A stretch of DNA of 64,000 nucleotides, from NCBI GenBank assembly GCA_036365145.1, contig JAEOAD010000012.1:41546501-41610500 (forward strand), written 5' to 3'. Both the position numbers and the translations under genes were made by a program. Of the stretch, positions 43,165 to 52,941 are shown piece by piece; position 1 is the first letter of the stretch, and each line of letters opens with the position of its first letter. The notes under the pieces were generated by a model. The model was not told the DNA's origin, ran no database searches, and was given only the letters and a program-made list of their open reading frames with translations. The DNA comes from Orientallactaga sibirica. Its lineage: Eukaryota; Chordata; Mammalia; Rodentia; Dipodidae.

Positions 43165-43320
43165 AGAAAACTTTTTTTTTTTTTTGGTTTTTCAATGTAG
43201 GGTCTCACTCTTGTCCTGGAATTTGCTCTGTAGTCTCAGGCTGACCTTGCACTCACAAGGATCCTTCTACTTTTGCCTCCTGAATTCTGGGATTAAAGAT
43301 GTGCACCACCACACCCAATC
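43165..43320 (-). repeat. B1 SINE
   Basis: Antisense B1 inside the L1 remnant; a TAGAAAACTT word stands on both sides (43154 and 43321). Confidence 0.9.
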
Positions 43321-43332
43321 TAGAAAACTTTT

Positions 43333-43532
43333 AAATAATATTTTTATTTATTTATTTGCAAGCAGAGAGTGAAAGTATATGGGCCCTCCAGGGCCTCCTG
43401 CCACTGCAGACAAACTCCAAATGCATGTACCACTTTGTGTATCTAGCTTTACGTGGGTACTAGGGAATCAAACCCAGGCAGTCAGGCTTTGTAATCAAGC
43501 ACTTGAACCACTGAGCTTTCTTCCCAGCCCCA
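43333..43532 (-). repeat. DIP-like SINE
   Basis: Antisense copy; TTTAGAAAACTT recurs after it at 43533. Confidence 0.88.
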
Positions 43533-43545
43533 TTTAGAAAACTTC

Positions 43546-43702
43546 TTTTTTTTTTTTGGGTTTTCAAGGTCAGATCTTGTTCTAGCCTAGGCTGACCTGG
43601 AATTCACTATTTAGTCTCAGGGTGGCCTCGAACTCACAGTGATCCTCCTACCCCTGTCTCCCGAGTGTAGTGATTAAAGGCATGAGCCACCACATCTAGC
43701 TA
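43546..43702 (-). repeat. B1 SINE
   Basis: Antisense B1, third SINE in this cluster. Confidence 0.9.
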
Positions 43703-44973
43703 GATAAGTTTTTGATGCGCATACCTCTCCATTTATCCAAAGAACAATATAATCTTTCCTCTAGGGTCTATGATAGGCTTCTGACTTGGTTCTCAGTATG
43801 AGGCATGAATTCCCTCCTACTGAGAAGGCCTCCTATCCAGTCAGAGAACAGTTGATTACACCAATAACTTATGTGCCTCTGTTGCACCAGTGGGTACATC
43901 TTGCCTGGTTGGATCCACTATTTGTTCACACTGTTGGTGACTCTTGACCTCCAGCAGCTCACATAGCACTTACCAGCAGTATAACAGCTAGCCAACAGGG
44001 AGCTGGCTTTCACCTCAGTTCCAACTTGATTTCTCAATGTCTTGAGACCGTAGTAGCCTGTGGTAGCTTCAGCACAAGGATCTTACCATCTATTTCTGGT
44101 AGGTAATCAAGCTCTTTGGCAATGACCTGCATTGTTTTCAGGGACTTATGGGCCTCCCTGACCAACAGCTCACTATGGGGGAGGAGGTAACCCAATTCTG
44201 GCACTGGAATTTACCAACACTTTGTTATTTTTTTTTAATTGAAAGCCAGCCTTTATCAGGAAATAGGCCCTGAGGCAGATAAACCTTTAGAGCTAAGTTT
44301 TGTGTTTATCTGGCTAAGACTCAAGCTGTGTTTGCCTTTGTTTTGCTGTTATGTCAGAGGCTAAAGTTTTCTCCGTGTCCTTTTTGTTGTCTTCTTGCCA
44401 CCTTTGGATTTTCTTGGAGTAGGAACTGGAAAATGAAGGCCAGAGCCTGCAGCTGTTTTAGCAGTAGTCTTTTGGTATTAGGCAGGTGCTCTGTTGATGC
44501 GGTTGTAAGGTGTAAGTAAGTGTTCTGAAAATCTGTAATTAGATCTCAGTTTTGCAGTATTTCAGTATTTCTCTTTCCACCTGTCAAAGGCTAGAGGAGG
44601 CTGAAGTTGGGCATTTCCCTTCTCCATGACCAGTTAGGCTTGGGTAACCCGGGGTGGTTAGGAATTGGGACTATAATTTCCTTAGAGGGAAAGCCTCGTT
44701 AAGGAGAACAAAAGATTCAGGGTCTATTTTAAGATTTCCTGTCCCATTGGAGGGACTTGTCTCTGACTTTCATTGTGAACAAGCACTTGGTCTTGTTCCT
44801 AGGAGTAAATTTTGGGAAATCAGGTACTCCCTTCATCATGGGTTCCCCTGGGAGCTTTTAGTTCTCAAGCTAGTCTACAGTGGCTTCTCTGATTCTCTGT
44901 CATCTATCTTGCCAGTTTTCTAGGCAGCAACTTGACCAGTGACATCACTTCTCTGATCTAAAAAGAGTTATGA

Positions 44974-45040
44974 AGGGCTGGAGAGATGGCTTAGCAATTA
45001 AAGTACATACCTGCAAAAAAGGTTCGATTCTCCAAAAAAA
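44974..45040 (+). repeat. DIP-like SINE, head only
   Basis: Stops right after the B box (GGTTCGATTCTCC) and passes into poly(A). A 3'-truncated, Pol III head-only insert. Confidence 0.85.
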
Positions 45041-45141
45041 AAAAGTTATTAATTTTCATGTTTCTGCCCATTTGTTTTGTATCTCCTTTTTATTTAAATT
45101 TAAAAATCTTTTTAAAAGAGTTATTTTTAAAAGTTATTAAT

Positions 45142-45269
45142 TTTCTTTTTTTTTTTTTTTTTTTTTTGAGGTAGGGTCTCACTCTAGCTCAGGCTGACCT
45201 GGAATACACTATGTAGTCTCAGGGTGGCCTCAAACTCATGGTGAACTCCAGTGCTGGGATTAAAGGCAT
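45142..45269 (-). repeat. B1 SINE, internally deleted
   Basis: Antisense B1 missing part of its centre (CATGGTGAACTCCAGTGCTG); flanked by AAAAGTTATTAATTTTC at 45129 and 45279. Confidence 0.9.
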
Positions 45270-45306
45270 CTTTGCTTTAAAAGTTATTAATTTTCATCTT
45301 TGTTTT

Positions 45307-45441
45307 GTTTTTATTTATTTATTTATCTATTTGCAAGCAAAAAGAGAGAATGGGAAACTGCAAGTGCCTGCCACTTTAGCATCTAGACAATGGATTGGGA
45401 AACTGAACCTGAGTAGCAAACAAATGCCTCTCCAGCCTCCT
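45307..45441 (-). repeat. DIP-like SINE, shortened
   Basis: Antisense copy with GCAAGCAAAAAGAGAGAATG and a shortened middle. Confidence 0.78.
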
Positions 45442-45445
45442 AGTT

Positions 45446-45682
45446 TTTTTTTTTTTTTTTTTTTTTTTCAGAACCAGTACTCCAGACACATATGCCCCCT
45501 TGTGCCCTGGGAGTTGCTGGTCAGTTTTGTTTTTTTCAAAGGCTGGTCTCAAACTGGTATGCAACCAAGAATGACCTTGAACTATGATCCTCCTGCTGCC
45601 TTCCCAGCACTGTGCTGCAGTGAACTTCAGGCCTCACCTTCACATGACAAGTGCTTTATCTACTGAGCCATTTTACCAGTCC
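45446..45682 (-). repeat. SINE-like composite (B4 type, tentative)
   Basis: Poly(T), a B2-superfamily-like CCAGACACATATGCCCCC, then B1-like CTGGTCTCAAACTGG and an ID-like end CTACTGAGCCATTTTACCAG. Confidence 0.5.
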
Positions 45683-45980
45683 CTAAATTTCAATCTTTCA
45701 GTCACTAATCAAAATTGAGAACTAAAAACTTAAATTTATTCATTCATTAAACATTTATTCATGTTATTGGGTGTGACTGCACAATTAGACATAAGGCATT
45801 GAGATAAGGAAGTAGAAAAAATAAACAAAGCTTATAGAGCAGCTAGAAGTTAGGCATTGAGCCAGTAATCACACAACTGAGTACATAATTACCCATTGTG
45901 AGAGCTGATTTGAAGGAACCCATGATGTTGGTATATGACTACAATATAGGGGCCTCGAGAAACCCCATTTTATTGGAAGG
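45683..45980. other. Unassigned, possibly ancient repeat
   Basis: TTTATTCATTCATTAAACA near 45735 looks like an old interspersed repeat shared in style with 1825-1900; not assigned. Confidence 0.35.
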
Positions 45981-46327
45981 TGTTGCAGTCAGCTTCACAC
46001 TGTTGGCAGAAAACACCCAACCAAGAGGAGCTTATGGGAAGAAAGAGTTTATTTTGGCTTATAGACTTGAGGGGAGGTTCCATGATGGTAGGGAAAAACA
46101 ATTGCATAAACAGAGGCTGGACATCATCCCCTGGCCATCATCAAGTGGACAACAGCAGCAGGAGAGTGTGCCAGACACTAGCAAGAGGAAGCTTGCTATA
46201 ATACCCGTAAACCTGCCCCCAACAATACATCACTTCTGGAGGCTCCAATTACCAAAATGCCATCAGTGGGGGGTGAAGAATTCAGACCACATAAGTTTAT
46301 GGAGGACACCTGCATCAAACCACCACA
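45981..46327 (-). mobile_element. MaLR-type solo LTR, family A
   Basis: 347 bases with a perfect five-base duplication GAAGG at 45976-45980 and 46328-46332. Confidence 0.93.
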
Positions 46328-46394
46328 GAAGGTTATGAATATTTTTTTGAGGCAAGCCAAACAGACTGGCCTTTCTTTTATATGTGAGAGCACA

Positions 46395-46602
46395 AAAGCA
46401 AAAGTGACATAGAGAGAGAGAGAATTGGCATGCCACGCCCTCAAGCCGCTGAAATTGAACTCCAGACTTGTGTGCTACCTTGAGTGCATATGCAGGCTTG
46501 CATCACCATCTGTGTCTGGCTTACATGGGATCTGAAGAGTTGAACGTGAGTCCTTAGGCTTCACAGGCAAGTGACTTAACTGCTAAGCCATCTCTCCAGC
46601 AG
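46395..46602 (-). repeat. DIP-like SINE, expanded-middle variant
   Basis: Middle reads GCTACCTTGAGTGCATATGC then GCATCACCATCTGTGTCTGG, longer than the ordinary family member. Confidence 0.85.
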
Positions 46603-46720
46603 GGCTCTGAATATTTTAGTGAGTGACAGTAGGCCATGGCCAGGTAAAGGAAGCTGATTGAGAATCAGGAGTAAAGAAAATTCCTGGACCAAGGAACAGC
46701 CAACAGAAAAACCCTGAAGT

Positions 46721-46747
46721 TGGGCTGGAGAGATGGCTTAGCAGTTA
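46721..46747 (+). repeat. DIP-like SINE stub
   Basis: Only the first 27 bases (TGGGCTGGAGAGATGGCTTA onward), flanked on both sides by AGAAAAACCCTGAAGT (46705-46720, 46748-46763). Confidence 0.9.
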
Positions 46748-46763
46748 AGAAAAACCCTGAAGT

Positions 46764-46925
46764 AGCGGGGCTTGGTGGCACACACCTTTAATCCCAGCAC
46801 TTGGGAGGCAGAGGTAGGAGGATCGCCATGAGTTTGAGGCCACCCTGAGACGACATAGTGAATTCCAGGTCAGCCTGAGACAGAGTGACACCTTACCTCA
46901 AAAACCAAAAAAAAAAAAAAAAAAG
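46764..46925 (+). repeat. B1 SINE at a re-used target
   Basis: Sense B1 between AGAAAAACCCTGAAGT (46748) and AGAAAACCCTGAAGT (46941); a G run follows the A tail. Confidence 0.9.
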
Positions 46926-46955
46926 GGGGGGGGCGCAGAGAGAAAACCCTGAAGT

Positions 46956-47093
46956 AAATCAGGCATGGTGGCACACACTTTTAATCTCACAATTTGGGAG
47001 GCTGAGGTAGGAGGATTGCTATGAGTTCAAGGGCGTCCTGAGTGAGTTCCAGGTCAACCTGGGCTAAAGTGAGACCCTTCCTCAAGAAAAAGG
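46956..47093 (+). repeat. B1 SINE at a re-used target
   Basis: Sense B1, shorter in the middle, with an expanded GGAA tail and then a fourth AAACCCTGAAGTAAA at 47218. Confidence 0.9.
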
Positions 47094-47210
47094 AAGAAGG
47101 AAGGAAGGAAGGGAAGGAAGGAAGGAAGGAAGGAAGGAAGGAAGGAAGGAAGGAAGGAAGGAAGGAAGGAAGGAAGGAAGGAAGGAAGGAAGGGAGGGAG
47201 AAAGAAAGAG
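47094..47210 (+). repeat. (GGAA)n microsatellite
   Basis: About two dozen GGAA units with few interruptions, grown from a B1 tail. Confidence 0.95.
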
Positions 47211-47422
47211 GAAAGGGAAACCCTGAAGTAAAGCACCTGGTCTGTTAGGAGGAAAAGGCAGCCGCCATAGCTACAGCCTAGTGAACAGGAGGAGGAAGAG
47301 ACAAGGGGGCAGGAGTCTCAGGCCCCAGAGAGCATTGCCTTGTCACAGTTTCCATCTCTATCTTAGAGCAATAGGACATCATGGAAAGCTTTTCCCCATT
47401 TACTTGAACTTAAATTTTAGCT

Positions 47423-47650
47423 CCAGGGCTGGAGAGATGGCTTATCAGTTAAAGCACATGCCTGTGAAGCCTAAGGACCCAGGTTCGATTCTCCAGGTCC
47501 AACATAAACAAGATGCACATGGTGGCACATGCATCTGGAATTTGTTTGCAGTGACTAAAGGCCTGGTGTGCCCATTCTCACTCTCTCTCTCCCTCTCTCT
47601 GTCTCTAATAGGTAAATGAAAATAAAATCTTAAAAAAAAAAAAAAAAAGA
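47423..47650 (+). repeat. DIP-like SINE
   Basis: Sense copy; TTTAGCTCCAG stands before (47416) and after it (47651), the target-site duplication. Confidence 0.92.
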
Positions 47651-47667
47651 TTTAGCTCCAGTCTGAA

Positions 47668-47842
47668 GTCTTTCTTTTTTTCTTTCCTTCTTTCCTTCCT
47701 TCCTTCCTTCCTTCCTTCCTTCCTTCCTTCCTTCCTTCCTCCCTCCCTCCCTCCCTCCCTTCCTCCCTCCTCCCTCCCTTCCTTCCTTCCTTCCTTCCTT
47801 CCTTCCTTCCTTCCTTCCTTCCTTCTTTCTTTCTTTCTTTTC
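47668..47842 (-). repeat. (TTCC)n / (TCCC)n microsatellite
   Basis: About 170 bases of pyrimidine-only repeats, the expanded tail of the antisense B1 to its right. Complementary to the GGAA tract at 47094. Confidence 0.95.
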
Positions 47843-47845
47843 TTA

Positions 47846-47995
47846 TTTGTTTGAGGTAGGGTCTCACTCTACCCCAGATGTCCTGGAACTCTCTCTGTAG
47901 TCCCAGGCTGGCCATGAACTCACAGCAATCCTCCTACATCTACCTCCCAAGTACTCAAGTACTGGGATTAAAGACATGTGCTACCACACCTGGCA
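47846..47995 (-). repeat. B1 SINE
   Basis: Antisense B1 with a local CAAGTACT duplication (CCCAAGTACTCAAGTACTGG). Confidence 0.9.
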
Positions 47996-48001
47996 GAAGT
48001 T

Positions 48002-48002
48002 T

Positions 48003-48043
<41 letters not shown>
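48002..48043. repeat. (GTT)n microsatellite
   Basis: About 13 GTT units. Confidence 0.95.
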
Positions 48044-48044
<1 letters not shown>

Positions 48045-48502
48045 TAAGATAGGAGCTCTGCAAAGCATAAGAACCAGCTGCCACAACTAATGCAAGATTA
48101 GGACAGCCCATCCACATGCAATCGCTATGGGGCAGAGATTGACTCAGTAGTTTCCAGTGTGGCTGCAAAGTGAAAATGCCAGGGGAGTCTTGAGCTTCTA
48201 CTTGCTGCTTTGGCCTCTACTTTAAGAGGCTTCACCTCACTGGGTTAGTATAAGGCAAGAGGCTTTCTAAATACAGTGACTCAAATGTGCAGCGAAGAAT
48301 GAGAACCATTTGAAGGGAGAGCTAAAAAGCTCACATTCTTAACAGTTTCTGTTTCACTTCATAAACATCCATTTTCAGACAAAACATTTAAAAGCTAATA
48401 TGCTTCCTAAGAACTGCTTTTAAAGCTTCATAGAGGTATTTAATTATTACAAAGTATTTTATTATTTAATTATTGCAACCCCTCAAGAATTTTCTATTTT
48501 CG
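48044..48502. other. Unassigned single-copy sequence
   Basis: About 0.46 kb with no recognised element or exon. Confidence 0.45.
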
Positions 48503-48682
48503 AGCCAGGCGTGATGGCACACGCCTTTAATCCCAGCACTCAGGAGTAATCCCAGCACTCAGGAGGCAGAGGTGGGAGGATCTCCATGAGTTCGAGGCCA
48601 CCCTGAGAATACATAGTGAATTTCAAGTCAGCCTGGACTAGAGTGAAACCCTACCTTGAAAAAAAAAAAAAAAAAAAAAAAT
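48503..48682 (+). repeat. B1 SINE with internal tandem duplication
   Basis: TAATCCCAGCACTCAGGAG occurs twice in a row at 48528-48565. Confidence 0.92.
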
Positions 48683-48754
48683 TAAAGAAAGACGATCTGT
48701 ATAGGAAGAGCAAAAAGAAAAATTATAAACAATCCTTCCCCCCAAAAGAACAAA

Positions 48755-48983
48755 GAGTATTTTTAATTTTTTTTTTTTTGTGAGAGAGAGTGTGAATTGA
48801 TGTGGCAGGGCCTCTAGCAACTGCAATCAAACTCCAGAGGCATTTGCCACCTTGTGCACACGTGTGACCTTATGCATGTGTCACCTAGTGCATCTGGCTA
48901 ATGTGGGTTCTGGGGAGTTGAACCTGGGTCCTTAGGCTTCACAGGCAAGCAACTTAACTGCTAAGCCATCTCTCCAGCCCCAA
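48755..48983 (-). repeat. DIP-like SINE, expanded-middle variant
   Basis: Middle reads CACCTTGTGCACACGTGTG, ACCTTATGCATGTGTCACC, then TAGTGCATCTGGC, an obvious stepwise expansion. Confidence 0.87.
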
Positions 48984-49014
48984 AGAATATTTGTAATTTA
49001 AAAAGGACAATGCA

Positions 49015-49220
49015 GGGCTGGAGAGATGGGTCAGTGATTAAAGGCACTTGCTTGCAAAGCCTGACAGCCTGGGTCCGATTCCCTAGCACCCATGTAAAGC
49101 CAGATAAACAAAGTGGTACATGCATGTGGAGTTTAATTGCAGAGGCAAGAGGCTATGGTCTGTTGATTTTCTCTCTCACTCTTGCTTTCTCTCTGCTTAC
49201 AAATAAATAATTAACTATTT
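49015..49220 (+). repeat. DIP-like SINE
   Basis: Sense copy flanked by ACAATGCAG before (49007) and CACAATGCAGAG after (49229). Confidence 0.91.
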
Positions 49221-49236
49221 TTAAAAACACAATGCA

Positions 49237-49370
49237 GAGCCGGGCATAGTAGTGCACACCTTTGGAGGTTCACAGTGAGTTCAAAGGCACCTGAGAATAT
49301 AGAGTGAATTCCAGGTCAGTCTGGGCTACAGTGAGACTCTACCTCGGAAAAAAAAAAAAAAAAAAAAAAG
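49237..49370 (+). repeat. B1 SINE, internally deleted
   Basis: CACACCTTTGGAGGTTCACAG shows loss of the ATCCCAGCAC segment; poly(A) follows. Confidence 0.86.
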
Positions 49371-49802
49371 GAATTTATTGGATTAGTTTAGGGCAGACCA
49401 ACAATGGCAATCTGCAGACTTGAGAGTCAAGGAACAGGGTAGCTGCTCAGTCCACGTGGCTGGATTCCTCAGCAATCCCAATCCAGCACTGAAGGCTTCC
49501 TGGAGAGCCGCTGGTCTTCAGTCCAAGCTGGCAGGCTGAGGAAACTAGTTTCAATTTCGGTGAAGGATAGCCAAACACTATATATGCACGTGCAAGTGAA
49601 GCACTCACCAGCAAGCAGCACAAGCAGCCAGGTGGGAAGAAGAGACCCTTTCCTCATAGAGGTTCCTTGCACAAACCAGGAGGGCCGCCCACTCTGGGAG
49701 AAGGACTTCCTTCTTCCTGGAAGCAATCTCAGAGATCCAACCAAGAGGAATGTCTATGGATTCCTAAACAGATCAGGTTGACAACAGAACTTCACCATCA
49801 CA
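49371..49802 (-). mobile_element. MaLR-type LTR, family B, truncated
   Basis: Antisense match to 62304-62880: TTTATTGGATTAG, GGTAGCTGCTCAGTCCACG, CAATCCAGCACTGAAGGC and TCCTGGAGAGCCGC appear in reverse-complement order. The distal part is too diverged to delimit. Confidence 0.75.
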
Positions 49803-49839
49803 GATGTCATCTTATGACAGTTTTTACTTTGTGCCACTT

Positions 49840-50096
49840 TTTTTTTTTGAGAGACAGACAGAGAGAGAAAGGGAGAGGAAGACAGACAGATATGGGCACC
49901 CCCACAGCGTTTCAGCTGCTGTGAACGAAATCCAGATGTGTGCGCCCCTTTGTGGTCAAGTGAGGCATTGTGCCCTTGTGTTACTTTGCATCTGGCTAAA
50001 CGTGGGACCTGGAGATTGGAACCGCTGGAGATTGGAACCAGAGTTCTTGGGCTTAGGAGGCAGGCGCCTTAACTGCTAAGCCATCTCTCCAGCCCT
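49840..50096 (-). repeat. DIP-like SINE, duplicated-B-box variant
   Basis: Antisense; GGAGATTGGAACC occurs twice in a row (50010-50040), and the extra domain reads GTCAAGTGAGGCATTGTGCC. Third copy of the 18462 type. Confidence 0.88.
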
Positions 50097-50106
50097 GTGC
50101 CACTTT

Positions 50107-50265
50107 TTTTGTTTGTATTTTTGTTTCTTGAGGCAAGATTACTAGCCTACATTGACCTGGAACTCACTCTGTGGTCCAGCCTGCCCTTGAATTGGCAGCA
50201 ATCCTTCTACTTCAGCTTCCCAAGTGCTAGGATTATGGGCATGCTGACCACCACACAGTGGTGAC
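50107..50265 (-). repeat. B1 SINE
   Basis: Antisense B1, diverged; TGTGCCACTTTTTT before both this and the previous SINE marks a shared insertion target. Confidence 0.82.
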
Positions 50266-50400
50266 AGATTTCACTTTTATGTTGGTGGAATCTAATGGTC
50301 TGATAAGTTCAGCAATACTTTCCAAAATGTTTACCTAGTACTCACAAAGATGTTAAGTCAGATACAAATATTAGTAGTAAATATTAAAATGACAAAAAAG

Positions 50401-50625
50401 GCCTGGAGAGATGGCTTAGTGGTTAAATGCTTGCCTGTGAAGCCTAAGGACCCTGGTTTGAGGCTCGATTCCACAGGATCCATATAAGCCAGATGCACAA
50501 GTTGGCACATGCATCTGGAGTTCCTTTCCAGTGGCTGGAGGCCCTAGTGTGCCCATTCTCTCTCTCTTTCTGCCTCTTTCTCTCTCTGTCTGTCTGTTGC
50601 TAATAAATAAATAAAAATGACAAAA
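50401..50625 (+). repeat. DIP-like SINE
   Basis: Sense copy with an extended B-box region (TTTGAGGCTCGATTCCAC); AAAATGACAAAA flanks it on both sides. Confidence 0.91.
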
Positions 50626-51192
50626 GATAGTCCAAGATAATTTTTTCTCTCCATCTGTAAAATTCCATCTCTGCACGGTCATGAAGTGCTAGTCAGTCTG
50701 CAGGATCTCCAACACAGATGTGGCTTCTTCAGAGAACTTCAGTTCACAGTTTCTGCTGTTGGCCAAGCATCGCATTTGAGCACATGGAGGCCAAATGTTG
50801 TTTGATGTCCTACTGTGCTAGAAAGGCTCATTCCTAGGACCTGATGAAGATGAGGCTGAGTAGACAGGAAGGAAGGTAGTCTTCAGGAGGCAGCAATAAT
50901 TGTTAAAGCCATTGAGGAAGAGGCCGTTGGGTCATAACAGTGTTCTTAGGCATCATGATAGAAGTCTAAGCTTTCGTCTCCTTTTTGTTCCCTTTGCATC
51001 TGACATATAATAGGAGTGGTAGACCTACAGTTAAAATAATCAAGGGCACGTCATGATCTAGAGAAGAAAAGGGGGCAGATGAGGGATAGAAGTATTGGAA
51101 CCAAGCAAACACATCCTCAAATGTATCATCATATCTTTAAACAGACTGGCTTTATGACCCCCTGTATCTATGATCACTGTACTCTAGGAGGT
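50626..51192. other. Unassigned single-copy sequence
   Basis: About 0.57 kb, no repeat or exon recognised. Confidence 0.45.
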
Positions 51193-51345
51193 GGTTTTGT
51201 TGTTGTTGTTTTATTTTGTTTTTGTTTTTCAAGGTCTAGTCCAGGCTAACCTGGAATTCACTATGTAATCTCATGGTGGCCTCAAACTCACAGTGACCCT
51301 CCTACCTCTGCCTTCCTACTAAAGGTGTGGCCACCACACACAGCA
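51193..51345 (-). repeat. B1 SINE
   Basis: Antisense B1 with two small deletions (CAAGGTCTAGTCCAGG; CTTCCTACTAAAGG). Confidence 0.86.
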
Positions 51346-51685
51346 ATAGAGGTTTTTTTTAATTTGAACTTTGGAATATGTGAAATAATTCATTATATTT
51401 CAAGTCTAGTTTTTCTTCTAATTTAATTAGGTAGCTATAATCTTGTGTATAGGGGCTAGTTCTTGTTTGAGGAAAGTTTCAAAAGTTTATTTCAATGTCC
51501 AAGCTATTCTGTATCTTCTTTGTGGCTAATAGTTTGATTTATTCTATTATTTTGGTATTTCATCAGATTCTGGTTTGGGGAACTAAACTGATAGCCATGT
51601 TATAGAAGATAATAACAGTATCATTTTGAGTTCTTTCCCAATAAAAAAAAAAACAATTCTTTCCTTATATATTAAATAGCCTTAG
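51346..51685. other. Unassigned A/T-rich sequence
   Basis: Possibly an old L1 remnant by composition; nothing certain. Confidence 0.35.
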
Positions 51686-51687
51686 TA

Positions 51688-51837
51688 GGGCTGGAGAGAT
51701 GACTTAGCCATTAAGGCATTTGCCTGCAAAGCCAAAGGAACCTGGTTCGATTCTCCAGTACCCACGTAAACCAGATGCACAAGGGGTGCATGCATCTGGA
51801 GTTCATTTGCAGTGGCTGGAAGCCCTGGTGTGCCCAT

Positions 51838-51868
<31 letters not shown>

Positions 51869-51932
51869 TATTCTCTCTCTGTCTCATTCTCTCTCTCTCT
51901 TTCAAATAAATAATTAAATAAAATATATTTTA
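51688..51932 (+). repeat. DIP-like SINE
   Basis: Sense copy; AAATAGCCTTAGTAG before (51674) and after it (51933) is the target-site duplication. Confidence 0.93.
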
Positions 51933-51947
51933 AATAGCCTTAGTAGA

Positions 51948-52246
51948 GATAAGAGGTCAGATTTATGAGCAGGTAGGATTTTATGCATTTTGTGGACATA
52001 ACCAAATCTTCTTTTCTAGCTCAAAGCATAAAAAGAAAGGAGACTCCAACAGGAGTTATTTTTCATTATTGCTTATCTGCTTTCTATTGGCAAAATACAA
52101 TTTTTCAGTATTTTTTCAATCACAGCTAACACTATTATGGGATAGCTTGAAGATTCACTTAGTTGGAGAACAATGTCTTAGGTTATAGATTCCATCTGAT
52201 ATTTTCCATAATCAAGGTTTTCAATAAAATGTAAACTACATTGTAA
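51948..52246. other. Unassigned single-copy sequence
   Basis: About 0.3 kb, A/T-rich, nothing recognised. Confidence 0.4.
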
Positions 52247-52262
52247 ATATTTTTATTTATTT

Positions 52263-52302
<40 letters not shown>

Positions 52303-52470
52303 GAGTGAGAGAATCTATGGGCATGCCAAAGCCTCCTGCCACTGCAAACAAACTCCAGGTGCATGCTCCACTTTGTGCATGTGGCTTTACATGGGTATTG
52401 GGAATCGAACCCAGGCCTTCAGGCTTTGCAAATAAATACCTTTAACCATAAAGCCATCTCTCCAGCCCTA
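52247..52470 (-). repeat. DIP-like SINE with (GA)n
   Basis: Antisense copy with about 18 GA units at 52268-52305. Confidence 0.91.
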
Positions 52471-52499
52471 AATTAAATTTTAAATTAAAAATTAACTGG

Positions 52500-52658
52500 A
52501 GCTGAGAGTGGTGGCACATGGCTTTAATCCCAGCATTTGGGAGGCAAAGGTAGGAGGATGGCCATGAGTTTGAGGCCACCCTGAGATTACATAGTGAATT
52601 CCAGGTCAGCCTGGGCTAGAGTGAGACCCTACCTTGAAAAACCAAAAAATGAAAAAAA
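52500..52658 (+). repeat. B1 SINE at a re-used target
   Basis: Lies between AAAAATTAACTGG (52487-52499) and its repeat at 52657-52668. Confidence 0.9.
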
Positions 52659-52669
52659 AATTAACTGGT

Positions 52670-52926
52670 GGGGGCTGGATAGATGGCTTAGTGGTTAAGC
52701 TCTTACCTGTAAAACCTAAGGACCCCAGTTTTAGGCTTGATTCCCCATACCCACATAAGCCAGATGCACAAAGTGGAGGATGTATCTGGAGTTCGTTTGC
52801 AGTGGCTAGAGGCCCTGATGTGCCCATTCTCTCCCTCTCTCTCTCTTTCTCTTTCTTTCTCTGCCTCTGCCTCTTTCTCTATCTGTCACTCTCAAATAAA
52901 TAAAAATAAAATAAACAAAAAAATTT
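52670..52926 (+). repeat. DIP-like SINE at a re-used target
   Basis: Lies between the second (52657) and third (52929) copy of AAAAATTAACTGG. Confidence 0.9.
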
Positions 52927-52941
52927 TAAAAAATTAACTGG

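Larger units (their letters stand above)
42190..44955 (-). repeat. LINE-1 3' region, broken by one LTR and three SINEs
   Basis: Composite of 42190-42645, 42979-43162, 43703-44955. Its order matches the L1 fragment at 57290 (CAGCAGCCTCTGATTTTC, then a segment with ACCAACAGCTCACTATGGGG against ATCAACAGCTCATTGTGG). T-rich start (TTTTAAAATTTTTTATTGGG) taken as the antisense 3' end. No ORF survives. Confidence 0.6.

Noticed and set aside
47042..47248. Lys/Gly/Glu-rich open frame with a repeated four-residue unit
   Set aside because: Translation of the (GGAA)n microsatellite.
47094..47842. CRISPR-like or satellite array
   Set aside because: Simple four-base microsatellites derived from B1 tails, without spacers; the organism is a mammal.
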